Of a stretch of DNA of 64,000 bases, positions 1 to 10,689 are shown piece after piece. The stretch lies in the NCBI RefSeq assembly GCF_000226115.1, contig NC_016462.1:3224001-3288000 (forward strand), written 5' to 3'. A model generated the notes under the pieces. The model had not been told where the DNA came from. It saw nothing but the letters and a program-made list of their open reading frames with translations, and did not search any database. This DNA comes from Thermothielavioides terrestris NRRL 8126 (lineage: Eukaryota > Ascomycota > Sordariomycetes > Sordariales > Chaetomiaceae). The translations under genes and the position numbers were made by a program. Every line of letters starts with the position of its first letter. Positions within the stretch are counted from its first letter, which is position 1.

Positions 1-2190
1 TAGATCCCTTGTTAGTTAAGCTACTTCAACGACATAATGTTGTATATAAAGGTTAGGCAGTAGGCTACATTGTATAGTATAAAGATTGTAATGCCCTTAT
101 TATTCTTTAATTTAACGTCCATCTCGCTATATCCTTTAATCTAAATAGGGTATTCGCCTGCCTAGACGTAATCATTAGGCGTAGCCAACTTAGGCAGTCT
201 TTTAAACCTACTTAGATAGTTAACAATATAAATGGTTGACTCTAAGTCTAGGATTACTAAGTTAATTAGAGAGTATCTCTAGCCTACTTATAAGGCTATT
301 AAGATTATAGCGAAGCTCGCTATATATTTACCTATAGCTCTCTACTACTATATTCTTATAATATACTAGTGGCTAAACAATGCTATAATGTCGGTACCTA
401 CGTCTAGGACGTTGCCCTTATTAGGGGCGATACTTATATTAGGGGCGATATTCTCTTTGGGAACTATACCCTCTTTAGGAGCGTTGTCCGTATTAGGGGC
501 GGTGCTCTCTTTAGGAGCTATACCCTCTTTAGGGGCGTCGCTTGCATTGGAGGCGGTGCTCTCTTTAGGAGCTATACCCTCTTTAGAGGCGTTGGCATTA
601 GCTATTTCTACGTTAGAGATCTTAGGCTCTATCGTTAAGAGCATAGTTGTAGCCTTCCTAGAATGGTCGGCTAGTCAATGTAATAGTAGGTTTTCGCCTA
701 TATTACTCTTTATATCATTAGCGAGGCTACTTCTAGACCTCTTTATCTAAAGTCGGTTAGCCTTTGCTTATAGAGTTGAATTAGCCTTTAGATTAGCCTC
801 TATATATACTTTAACGTATTCTCTAGGTTCTTAGCTAGGTAGTATATTCTTAGGATTTAAATAATAGTATTACTTAGTTAGGTAGAAGTGATTGTAGGCG
901 CGGTATCTCCTTAACGTACTTAAGGACCTTACAGAGGTGCCTAGAACTGTAGATACGTTTAACTTACGTTTAGAATAGGTTTAGCTAAACTTAGCTTTCT
1001 CCTTATAGCTAGTTTAGCGTTTAGGGCGATCTTTATAATCTTCTAGTTGCTCAAGGTCCTTGTCCTCCTTTTCTCTAGGGCTATACATTGGGAAGGATCC
1101 TTTTCCTATATAGCTAGGGGCTTTGTTAAAGAACGGATATATACCTTTACAAACTTCTATAGCTATATCTCGAAAGGTTAGCTTCTCGAGAATCTCTATC
1201 TTACTTATAGTATAGAGGGAAACAAAGCTTAGGAATAGCTTCTCTAGTATAGCTATTAGTTCGTTAAACTAAAGGCTAAGATCCTTCGCCTTGCTTATCT
1301 TCTAGAAGGAGGCCTTATCTATTAAGCTTTCCTATTTAATGATCTATCTCTCGAAATTAGCCTCTTTAATATATACGTTTCTAGGGTATTTAAATGTATC
1401 AAAGTATATACGAATATATATTCGAAGCTTAGTTATTATCTTAATAGTCGGCTAAATAGTCTTTTTAAAGTTATTGTACTACGTTCGAAGGTCGGTATAC
1501 TCTATAAAATAGGTAGACTAGTAGTTGGTAGCTACTATAGTGGTTATAAAGGTTAATATCTAGGTAAGATAGTTAGTCTAACGTTTATAGTCCTTATACT
1601 TATAGTCTAGATCCTTCTCGACCTATATAATAACGATAGCGATATTGCTATTAAACCACTTCTCCTTCTCCTTATAGAGCTTCCTCTAACTAGCGTTTAA
1701 CGCTTCGATACTAGGCTACTCTTATAGACCCTTGTTCTCAGAGAGGGTCTAAGAATCTATATTGTCATCTTAGGCTATAGACGTAGTGCTAGGCTACTAC
1801 TCGCCTATAGAGGATACTCCTAGATCGGCTAGAGCTCCTACGTTGGCTATAGTTGGTATAGAAGCTTATAGCTCGACAATATATTTTTAGAGCTTATACT
1901 ATATATATTCGTAGGTAAGATTATAGGTATTAGCTAGTATAGGTTTTAGAAGAAGCTCCGCCTTATATTCGAAATAGTTGAGTAAATCGAGATGCTTAGC
2001 CTTGTTAATAAACTTATAGTTCTAAGCTACCTAGTTATCTAGGCTAGCTAGGATAATATTAGTCTTTGTATTAGTTTTCGAAGATATAGCAGTTGCTACT
2101 AAGCGCTATATATAGGGCTATATATTTAGAGATAGAAGCAGGTTTTTAAGTCAATGAGACTTTTAATTGTTGGAACTATTGTATAGGCTT
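1..2190. repeat. RIP-mutated, TpA-rich repeat block at left edge
   Basis: The block is AT-rich with very frequent TA steps (ctata, tatag, ttag) and contrasts sharply with the GC-rich DNA that starts near 2200. This is the composition left by RIP, which turns CpA into TpA in duplicated DNA in ascomycetes. The only recognisable content is a degenerate minus-strand reading frame at about 366-1268 (separate entry). No intact gene is present. The composition boundary lies between about 2150 and 2300, where an imperfect palindrome (AGAGCTCC, then TTGATCA, then GGAGCTCT, about 2269-2291) occurs. Confidence 0.75.
366..1268 (-). pseudogene. RIP-degenerate ORF of a transposable element, with tandem repeats near its C-terminus
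   Basis: One minus-strand frame can be followed from about 1268 to 366 with only scattered TAG/TAA stops at positions where RIP would convert CAG, CAA or TGG. The conceptual product is charged and Lys/Glu-rich. It ends in imperfect tandem repeats of the type APKEGIAPKEST, encoded by roughly 400-600, which appear on the plus strand as repeated ctctttaggagctatacc units. A retrotransposon gag or LINE ORF1 product is possible, but no zinc knuckle or other diagnostic domain was seen, so the family is unassigned. The plus-strand ORF at 388-750 is its antisense shadow. Confidence 0.4.
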
Positions 2191-3422
2191 AGGAAGATGA
2201 AGCTGTTACGATGTAAGTAAAGTATACAACTGGGGACGATCGTAGTATTGATGTTGTTGTATTGTAGGAGAGCTCCTTGATCAGGAGCTCTGTCTTAGGC
2301 AGCAGTTGGGCATCAAGCTGGTGGATCCTAATCTCGGTGGGCTGGCCTGGAGCCCTGGGCTGGGCCGGTTCTGACAACAGATTGCGGGATCGGATAACGA
2401 GGTCCAAGGCTCAGTGCCCGTCTCAAATACCTGACTCAAAATGGCTCGCTCTATTCTTACCGCTGTACGACAAAGACTAGAAAATATCGTACAATCATGT
2501 CTGAACTCACAGGATTCCCAAACTACTCAATCTCACCGGTTCAGCGACTGGGACCAGCTCTGTATATGTAGGTGGACCTGAGGAAATAATTCTTCTCACG
2601 CAAACGCGTACAATCAGTTATTATTATCATTCGGTCCACACGGGGACCAGATTTCGCGACGGAACGGGGTCATTTCCGAAAGAGACGGAGGCGATATCTT
2701 CAGTTCGGATACGGCGCGACCAAGAAGAGATTGGTCGCTTGGGTTGTTCTGGGTCCCGCAACACGCGACTGTCAAACGAAGTCAAGCTTCTGGAGCCACA
2801 GACCAATCACCTTGGACCGTCGTTCATTTTCGCCGGGAAATGCGGACTTCAAGGCTCCGAGTAGGCAATCGAGCAGAAAGTGGGAAATGAAGCATGAGGC
2901 GCGTGACTGGAAGCGAGGAGATTAGGTGGGCTGCTGGCGATGAGTGCTGAAGGCCGTATACCTTATCTACCTGGGCTTGTGCTGGGATCTGGGACCGCCA
3001 CGCGGCTCATCAGCCAACCGAATGCGGTACTCCGCATCCATCGTCATCCCGCCTTTCGGGTCAAGGTTCCATGGCTAAGCCAGTGTCTCTCATGGCTACG
3101 CCAGTGCCTCGATCCTCCAGGGCATCCATGGATAACCCGCGCCGACGGCGCTGTTGAGCGTGCAGATGACAACCGGAGGCGCAAACAGCCTACCGACAAG
3201 TATCAGCTGAGCCGACGTGGCCCTGCAAGCGCGCTGTGGCTGCGCAGGCGGGGCTGTCCGGAGCGGCAGCCGCTGGCACGCAACCCAGGCCACAACCCAG
3301 CGCGCGTTCCGAGTCGCAACCCAATCTCAGTCCCCGTTCCAGCGCTCTGCGCCCTGGGCCACCACTATTGGAGCTAAGTTTCCGGACTTTCAGGACGGCG
3401 TGGTATAATCCAGGCACCCAGG
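2191..3422. other. Transition from repeat block to gene island, no convincing gene
   Basis: GC content rises through this stretch. Several short ORFs exist (for example 2940-3377 +), but they lack domain signatures, overlap one another on both strands and have no splice-supported continuation. The last few hundred bases are probably promoter and leader of the gene starting at 3423. Confidence 0.5.
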
Positions 3423-4630
3423 ATGCCCGAGGACCTTCGCAATCCGTCCGTCCGCACGCTAGACTCTGAACACGCCGCGGCGTTCAAGCAGGCTCTGGCC
3501 AGGCTTCTCTCAACCGATGTCGCAGAAATCACTTACGCCGAAATCCTAGACGGACTGCCGACGGTGGCCTCATTTTGCGATTTTCACTTTATCCAGGAAA
3601 CTCACCCTGTTTTCGAGTTGCGGCACGATGTCTTGTGCCCGGGCGTCATCGACAGGACTCGCGAGTTCAGAGCACATTTCGATCCCCTCCAGCTGACATT
3701 TCCCTCCACCGTATGTCTTACGGCGCCACTTCTCTCATCCGTACCTCTCGATTTCTCGTGATGGAATATCTTGCCAACGTGCTCCAGCTCCTCTCCGCCT
3801 TTCAACGGACCCACCCCGGCACGCAGCGGTTCGAGTTGAGGCTGATGGAGCTTCTCGCCGTGTCGTGCCATCAAATCGCCGTCTACCTGTTCAACCTCGA
3901 CGACGGCGTCCATAAGCATCGCGTCTACGAAGAATGGCGTGACCGGCCGCGCGAACGGATAAGGCCCAGCGAGTACATCGCCCCCGCCGCCTTCTTCCAT
4001 AACGACTATGTGGACTTCGACCAATATCCGGCCGGGATCGCCGATGTTGTCGGGTACTGGGCCGAAGCCAGGATCTTTGGTGGCGTGGTTGTCTTTGACC
4101 GCGGCCCGTCCGGCACGGAGGTAAGCGAACATATTCAATCGATGCATTCCACCGCTGTCGCGGGTATCGACTTGCGTGCTTACGCCCAGCAGTGCCGCGA
4201 TCTCTTTTTACACCCGTCCCGCTTATACGGAGCGCGCACAATCTTCCCGCCGACCGCGGCACAACATGCCGCCATCATCGACTTCCTCCTCGGGCCGGCA
4301 CCAGACGGCGCCGCCTGCCCGTTCCCTGTCGTCCCGACGTCGGAGAACCGCTGGCGGTACGATCCGTGGGACTCGATCACCCGTTTCCACATCTTCGGCG
4401 ACCGGTACGAGCGCAAGCTGCCCCAAGGCCCGGAACCGCACCACTGCGTCCGATCCGAGCTGGACTGGCCGGAACTGGCCGACGAGCACATGATCCTCCT
4501 GCTCCAGTACGAGGCGAGCCTGGGAAAGCCGGTCGACCAGTCCGCTATCGATGCTGCCTATGAGCGGTTGAAGCTGATAACGCCGTCTTCGCCGCTCTGG
4601 CCGCGCTCGAAGGATCCTGGGCCGCCTTGA
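3423..4630 (+). CDS. Uncharacterised protein, two exons
   Basis: Exon 1 is 3423-3710 and exon 2 is 3788-4630. The 77-nt phase-0 intron (3711-3787) starts GTATGT and ends CTCCAG. Splicing joins the N-terminal frame to a second open frame and gives 376 aa. The product has no signal peptide or membrane segment. Its middle carries the motif block YVDFDQYPAGIADVVGYWAE followed by RIFGGVVVFDRG. From memory this block is typical of a family of uncharacterised proteins widespread in filamentous ascomycetes; no function is known to me. Pro residues and an SELDWPEL-type patch mark the C-terminus. The start is chosen at the first ATG of the open frame (context caggATGc). The intron is inferred, although the second frame also stays open through it. 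Confidence 0.7.
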
Positions 4631-4684
4631 GATGTCGGACGCTTGGTGGAATTAATGTGGAATTAATGCTGGCTCAAAAATATC

Positions 4685-4687
<3 letters not shown>

Positions 4688-4769
<82 letters not shown>
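4688..4769. repeat. 38-bp A run followed by GAAA and (GA)n microsatellite
   Basis: An uninterrupted run of 38 A (4688-4725) passes into GAAAGAAA and then about 19 GA units to 4769. Just upstream, the 11-mer TGGAATTAATG occurs twice in tandem (about 4648-4669). The tract lies in the intergenic region 4631-5054, between the 3' ends of convergent genes; nothing else was recognised there. It could be a simple microsatellite or the poly(A) end of a retroposed sequence. Long homopolymers are also prone to assembly error. Confidence 0.9.
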
Positions 4770-4773
<4 letters not shown>

Positions 4774-5054
4774 ATATGAAGTCCTGCCTGATAGCAAGAA
4801 AGGATGTAAACACCAATGACCATATCATTCGTTCTTCATCTGGACTCCGATTCTGACATCCTGGTGCAACTGGCACCGGCGCCATTCCAGCTCAGCTCAA
4901 ATTTTCTATTTGGATATATGGCTTACTAAATGAACACGGAGACTCGGCGGAAAGAAAACATGTCGGGAAGCCAAGGCAGTACGTGCAGTGAGCTCAGCCC
5001 ATTAATAGTCCGTCGTTGCAGATGGCGCACAAATGCGGTCCCCATCTTGCCCCC

Positions 5055-6688
5055 TCAGCACTTCCGATCCTTGACCAGCGTCGCCGAGTCGAGCACGGTG
5101 TTGTTGCTGCTCAAGATGAACTGGGTGCTCAAGTGCGTGCAGTTATGCACGGTGAACAAGCTCCAGCCGTACGCGACGATGACCTTGCGGGAGGTGCTGG
5201 CGTACGGCGTGGAGGGGGTGTCGAGGCCGTCGTAGTGGCCGGCCGCGCCGTTGACCACGTACCAGGGCGCGGTGGGGTTGTCGCCGATCTCCTGGGCGGT
5301 GCCGTTGGCGACGGCGGCGTGGCGCTCGTAGAAGTGCTTGTGGCCGTGCAGCACCAGGTCCACGCCGTACTCCTCCAGCAGCGGCTCGAAGGCCGCCTGG
5401 CACTCGGCGCAGACCTCGGTGCTCACGTACCAGGGGCGGTGGCCGGCCGCGACGACCCAGGGGGTCTTCTTGCGGTCGACCGAGGCGAGGTCGCGCTTCA
5501 GCCAAGCCAGCTGGGCGCCCGTGGGCGCGAAGGGCCCGGCGTTCTCGGCGCCCTCGCCGCCGGGCTCGTCCGGGGCGTTGGGGAAGTCGGTTTCGGTGTT
5601 GAACATGACGAAGTGCACCATGCCATGGTCAAACGAGTACCAGAAGTTCTCGAGCCCGCCTGAGGAAGCCGATGGCATGCTGCGTGAAATTTTAGCATCT
5701 AGTGTCACAAGATTCGTTAGAACTGGTTAGAACTGAGCGTACTTCCAATGATGACGGTAGCCGGTAAAGTTGAGCTGGCCGGGCAAGCAAATTCCCAGAT
5801 CGCTGCCGTTGTCACAATTGGCCTCGTGGTTGCCTTTCAGATCCCCCCCTGAGGTTAGTTACACCATTCAGACGTCCGCAGAGCACGGTATGCGCAACTC
5901 ACCAGGGCCGACCATGTAGGGCTTGACGCTAGACAGGCCCTCGACTTGGTCGTAGAACTCGTTGAGGATCTTGTCGTACTCTGCTCCGTTGTCCGAGGTG
6001 TTGTACGGGGTGATGTAGTTGCCCTTCTCCTCCTTGAGCCAGGAATCGGCATAGGCAATGTCACCCACTGGGCGATGGCATAAATTAGCAAGCGGTGGGC
6101 CGTAGCAAGCGTGGGGAGCCCCTAATAATTGCTTCACGTACCGTGCCAGATAAAGTCGTAACTGTCCTTGTAGGACGTCAGCGACTGAATGGTGGTTAAG
6201 TCGCCGGGCTTGAGAGGGTTGGCGGCGCCCTGGCCCACGGTGGTGCTGAGACCGTCGGGCCCAAAGGTGCCCATGTCCCCGATCATGGCAAAGGAGAAAG
6301 GCGTCTTCTTGCCGGCCTTGCGCGAGGTGGTGAAGGAATAGGTCGCGTTAGTGCAGGCGGGCTTGTAGTAGTACAGCGTGTCCTCGTCGAGGTCGCTGAG
6401 CACCACGTGGTTGTTGTACGTGGACGAAGTCGGGTACGTGGTCGAGATTTGGGACTGGGCGATCTTGTTGAGCTTCGCCTGGCTCTTGCCATAGTACACG
6501 GTCGGGTGGGCGAGCTGCGACTTGGTGTTCCAGCTCACGGCCATGGCCTTGTCGCCCGCGTAAGCGACGCGGATCTGGCTGGGTGCGGTGCGGTCGGTGC
6601 ACTGGTCGGGAGTTTTGGGGCACTTGGGGCCCGCAAGGACGGTGCCGGCGGCTACCGCGGCCGTGAAGACGGCGATCTTAAACGACAT
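5055..6688 (-). CDS. Secreted purple acid phosphatase (metallophosphoesterase)
   Basis: Four exons on the minus strand: 6688-6142, 6067-5903, 5833-5743 and 5679-5055, giving 475 aa. Introns of 74, 69 and 63 nt have GTACGT, GTGAGT and GTACGC donors, and CTAAC branch-like sites occur in the second and third. Residues 1-19 form a signal peptide (hydrophobic FTAAVAAGTVLA). Metallophosphoesterase metal-binding motifs appear in order: GDMG near residue 136, GDIAY at 184-188, GNHE at 238-241, AGHRPWY with His near 348, and HGHKH near 379-383. Together these supply the Asp, Tyr, Asn and His ligands of the dinuclear centre in purple acid phosphatases. An N-terminal fibronectin-like region precedes the catalytic domain. 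Several NxT/S sites suggest glycosylation. Family knowledge: such enzymes release phosphate from organic esters outside the cell. Two CACGTG sites upstream suggest phosphate-starvation control. Fungal aphA/phoA-like; the exact orthologue is not determined. Confidence 0.93.
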
Positions 6689-7858
6689 GGTGGGCGTTGT
6701 CGTTGCTGTCAGTCAGCTTTGCTGCTCTCTCGCATCCATCCCTCTTTCTCTTCCCTCTCCCCCAAAGGGGGAGGTAGTTCGATGGTTGATATTTGACGTT
6801 CAGTTGCCCATCGCACACTTTCCAACTTGGAAATTGCTAGTCTGCTCGCATGCAGGCGCATGCATGGCTCCCGCTGTCTGTGGTGTCGGAAACGAGGCCA
6901 AAAGCTCTCCGGTCCCACAGCAACTTGGCGTCACTGCCAACCGTCGCTTCTGCTGTTCGCACGTGCGGCATGGCAGCGGCCCCTGCCCCGTTAACGGCAC
7001 AGGCACGTGTGGCAGGGAATGGAACCACTGCCTTTGTCACTGCTAGTCACCTTCACTAGTTGGCGGCTAGTCAGGGACCGACCGGAAAGATCGGTCAACC
7101 TTCCTGGCATAGTGCCAAGCGCTCTTCTCGCTCTCTCACTGTTTCTTCTCTCCGCGATGGTAGTTAATCCGTATCCCGTATCCTGGACACAGTCGGCTTA
7201 TGCAAGGGACAAAAGTTCCCTCACATGCTCTATCTACATTACACAGTAATAGTCAGCAGCCCAAGTGGCTCACCCCATTCGCGGGTTAGCTAGAGCCTTA
7301 TTCCCGCTAACGTATCGCTCCACCCCGGTGTCCCTCCAGGAATGCATGTTTGGGGACGCCATGCGCCTCGCCCTTGTTGACCTGTCACTGGCACATGTAC
7401 CGAGAATTGTGCGCTGTGACGACATAAGCGGGCGAAGAACTCGACATTTCATCCTCTATAAGCCCAGCTGAGGGAGGCTGGAAGATGGCTCAGATGGTCA
7501 TGCGATTCAGGCTTCGGTCTCTTATTAATGCAGCCGGAATATCGATGAGTTCTTCCTCCTTCCGTTCTTTGCCTGTCAGCGATATCGGGTGACGCCCTTG
7601 AGGAATGATGTCGAGATGAAGCAACGAGTCCAATAGGGCACGCTTTCAAGCATAGTGAGGTGGTGGGGGAAAAATGGGGGAAGAATTTATTCCATGATCT
7701 AAATGCCCGGGGACGAGGACGATACATAAAGAGCAGAGAATATTGCGTGTCTATTTCAGAGACAATCACACGTCCATCCATCCGAAACATCCCGAAGAAC
7801 TCCAAAATATCCCATAATGCATCAAAATATCCCACAACACCAAAGACCAGCCCAGCTG
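6689..7858. other. Intergenic promoter region of the acid phosphatase gene
   Basis: No gene with recognisable domains was seen. Pyrimidine-rich tracts (about 6740-6775) precede the phosphatase ATG on its coding side as expected for a fungal leader. The CACGTG pair is listed separately. The far end merges into the 3' flank of the gene at 8019-9153. Confidence 0.5.
6960..7009. promoter_or_regulatory. Two CACGTG boxes upstream of the acid phosphatase (candidate NUC-1/PHO4 sites)
   Basis: Perfect CACGTG palindromes lie at 6960-6965 and 7004-7009, about 270 and 320 bp upstream of the phosphatase start at 6688. CACGTG is the known core site of the PHO4/NUC-1 bHLH activators that switch on phosphatases during phosphate starvation in yeast and Neurospora. 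The match of site and gene function makes a phosphate-regulon promoter likely. Other E-box factors could also bind. Confidence 0.6.
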
Positions 7859-7930
7859 TCATCTTCAGATCCGTTTGTAAATCCCGTCGTCCGGCCAGTT
7901 CTCATCTCCTTCCCACCACAGCAGCGGCTC
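7859..7930 (-). repeat. Diverged duplicate of the 3' end of the neighbouring gene
   Basis: On the minus strand this stretch encodes PLLWWEGDENWPDDGIY followed soon by a stop and the DNA TCTGAAGATGA. The gene at 8019-9153 ends with PLPWWEGDEDWTDDELY, a stop and CCTGAAGATGA (about 8013-8107). The two copies are in the same orientation about 150 bp apart. The downstream copy lacks roughly 20 bp before its stop. It reads as a partial tandem duplication, or as an alternative last exon that splicing could reach. Confidence 0.75.
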
Positions 7931-8018
7931 CGGTCCGGCTTTGATCGGCGGCATCGACGGGGGCGACGGGGGCGACGGGGGGCGAGAGGGAGGGGGGTGG
8001 GGCGCATGGTGATCATCT

Positions 8019-9153
8019 TCAGGTCCGGCGACGAGAGCAGAGGTGGGGAATGTAAAGCTCGTCGTCCGTCCAGTCCTCGTCGCCTTCCCACCACGGCAGC
8101 GGCTTGTCTTCGGGCTTGTCTTCTTCTTTGGGTTCGGGGGCCGGCAGCGCGGGGAGCGAAGGAGGCGCAGGAAGGGCGGAGGCGGCGGCCCGCTCCCTCA
8201 CGCGCCTGGAAAACTCGCTGCGGATTGCGGCAGTCGCCTCGTCGGCCGGCTCGGCATCCCACTCGGGCCCGCTGAAGACGAACTGTTGCTGAGGCTGCCA
8301 CGGCTGCCACGGCTGCTGCTGCCACAGCTGCTGCTGCCCCTGTTGCCATGGCCAAAAGCTTCCCTGCTGCTGTTCCTGGTGCCACTGCCCATGCCCGAGG
8401 TGACCTCCCTGCTGTTCCATCCCGGCGTGGATCGGCTGCTGTTCCTCCTGCCGCGGCGGCGGCCGCGGCGGCTCCCACCAGACCTCGCCCCGGCGGTCCA
8501 CGCGCTGCGTCCACCCGAGCGGCTCCAGCACGGGCGCGAAGTCGGTCACCCCGAGCGGCGCATACACCTGCCGGTGGTAGGCCAGCGCCGCCTGCAGTTG
8601 TGCACCCTGGGGACCGAACCACTCCGGCCGCGCCAGCTCGAAGGCGGTCGGCCCCATCGGCTGTATGGGCTGCGGCTGTCCCGCCCACGGCAGCGCCGGC
8701 GGGTGCGGTTGGATGGGTCCTTGCTCGGGCCGCTGGCGGAGGTGTCGGCTGCGGCGTTCCCGGGGGCGCTGGGTTGTGGCGTCCGCCGGAGCGGAGATGG
8801 GTCGGCGACCGGCGCCGGCGGTGAGGTTTCTGGGAGGCATTTCCCTCCGCTGGTTGTTGGCGATGGCGGCGATGGCTGCGATGGCGGCGATGGCGTCGGC
8901 GGGGGTGTTCGGGCCCGGAGTAGGTGTGGGGGCTGGTGACGGCGCCACGGGTCTGGTCAGAGAAGGCGACCAGGTGGGATGACTCCGACCGGCTGGCGAG
9001 CTCTGAGTGTGGGAGATGTTGAGCTGATGGATGGCTTCGCGGGTGGATGGGGGCGGCGATGAGCTGTGTACTTACTGGTGATGTGGGTGGTGGCGTCCCA
9101 GCGGGTGTGCCAAAGTGCGGAAGAGGTGGCGCGATCCTGAATATATTATACAT
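8019..9153 (-). CDS. Low-complexity Pro/Gln/Trp-rich protein of unknown function
   Basis: Two exons are inferred: 9153-9076 and 9002-8019, joined across a 73-nt phase-0 intron (GTAAGT donor, CTCAAC branch-like site, CACTCAG acceptor). The product is 353 aa. Exon 1 encodes MYNIFRIAPPLPHFGTPAG. After a Pro/Thr stretch comes an AIAAIAAIAAIA run built from GATGGCGGC-like repeats, then a middle region with the best-looking globular sequence (FELARPEWFGPQGAQLQAAL and VYAPLGVTDFAPVLEPLGW). A Gln/Trp-rich segment (PWQPWQPQQQF) and an acidic end (WWEGDEDWTDDELY) follow. No known domain was recognised. A longer N-terminus from an in-frame ATG at 9348 is possible but looks like leader sequence. The long antisense ORF (8043-8939) and the 508-aa alternative frame are rejected as high-GC shadows. 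Confidence 0.6.
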
Positions 9154-10689
9154 CTTGGGAAGAGTGAACTGGGAACTGGCCAACTGTTCGGACTTGTGTT
9201 CGGATGAATGGTGACTGAGGGAGGGAATGGGGGGATTATTTTTACTCAAGGGCCAAAAGCAGACGTCAGTCTGGCCTGGCGAAGTTCGCGCGTGAAGCGG
9301 AATACGCAAGAGCTCGTGACTGCGCCAGCTCGAGGACTCTGTCCTCATCGTTAGGTTGCGCGACGGCCACGGCTTACGGACGCATCTGGCTGCGTCCTGA
9401 TGCTCCCGGGCTACGCATCAATCACAGTATGAGGCGGACCTCGCCATGTTTTTTTGTCTCTGCCTTGAGAACGATCCCTACAACTGTTTGTTCTACTAGC
9501 GACCCAGACCGCATGACGATGTAAGGTTTTCCTCCGGGGTGTAGCACGTGGAGCACTTCCTGGACAGGTCATTCACGTGGAGTTATGACGGCGGATTCTG
9601 ATTATAGCCATGTCTCGTTGTAAGAACGTCGCCGTGCTGACGCAAAAACACCAGAGAGGCGAGCCACACGCAGGATGGCCGCGTTTCTACAGCTTTTCTA
9701 GGAGAAAGTGCTTGGCCAACACATGGGTGCTTCCAGCAGATTGAAACTTGGGCCCGGGGGGACGACATACGGAATGCTTGGTGAAATGACTGCAAGCTTA
9801 TGTATCCCGCGAGATGTGGGTGCCAACTGCACCGCAGCTTGCTTACGAGTCACGACCCGTTGCCCAGTGAGTCAACGGCTGCAGGGCACTGTACGTACGT
9901 AGACCCTCGATCATGTACAACGGTATTGTTCTCTTTAGTTTATTGGTTTGTGGAGGGATTTGTTTACTTGCGCGCGGTCACGCGATGTTTTGGGACTTAG
10001 ACTCTCGCGGCGGAAAGTAAGGTAAACAAAGACTGGAGGATAGGTACTGGCGCAGGTGACCTGAGAACCCAATAGGGGCAGGTGGTTAAGAACAGGCTGG
10101 TCATTACAGTATTCATGGGCTTCCCACGCTACGAGCACTGGCTTGTATGGTAATTCCGCGGTGGACTTGGGAGCGCATGGACAGAGAAACCCGTCTGAGC
10201 CAGGGCAAACCAGGCAGCTTGGAACTTGGGTCGCCCTCAACAAACAGCATGCTCCATGGCTCCCGTTGGGCGGTTCCGGGTGGCGGGATTCCTCTTGCTC
10301 GGGCATAATTACGGTACATAGCAAACCAGACGGCGTCGGGAAGCTTTTCAGGTCTCTCTACGGTCAGAGCCGATAAACGCCCGGGGTCTTTGGCAGCTGG
10401 GAGAGCAGCTGTTCTAAGACCTGCGAGGTGACTCGTCCGAATGCGGAAACATTGAACCCCTTTAAGATGTGGCGGTCGATTGTTTGCGGTGCTTCGGGAA
10501 ACCAGTTTTGTCACCCGGCTTTGTTTGCCGCGACCAAAACACGGCCTCGAGGCCCAGAAAACGATTCAGTGAGCTCGTTCCTCACCCTCACTTCGTTTAG
10601 CGACTCCAATCCACTGTCGTTGACCCCGGGGGCCGTAGACCCCTACATTCAGTCTCAGTGACAGGCTCCGAATCGACGACCTGGACAGC
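9154..10689. other. Intergenic region between divergent genes, nothing recognised
   Basis: About 1.5 kb separates the minus-strand gene starting at 9153 from the plus-strand pseudokinase starting at 10690. Only short ORFs without motifs occur here. It probably contains both promoters. No repeat or RNA gene was seen. Confidence 0.45.

Noticed and set aside
2940..3377. 145-aa plus-strand ORF upstream of the first gene
   Set aside because: No motif, overlaps several other frames, and lies where a promoter is expected.
5016..5663. 215-aa plus-strand ORF
   Set aside because: Antisense of the acid phosphatase last exon.
8043..8939. 298-aa plus-strand ORF
   Set aside because: Antisense shadow of the Gln/Pro/Trp-rich gene: Leu/Arg/Pro-rich with no motif.
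7822..9348. 508-aa minus-strand ORF
   Set aside because: Its downstream part is an alternative frame of high-GC sequence rich in Arg/Ala/Gly. Only its MYNIF segment is kept as exon 1 of the spliced model; the other frame keeps the better composition and the duplicated C-terminal motif.
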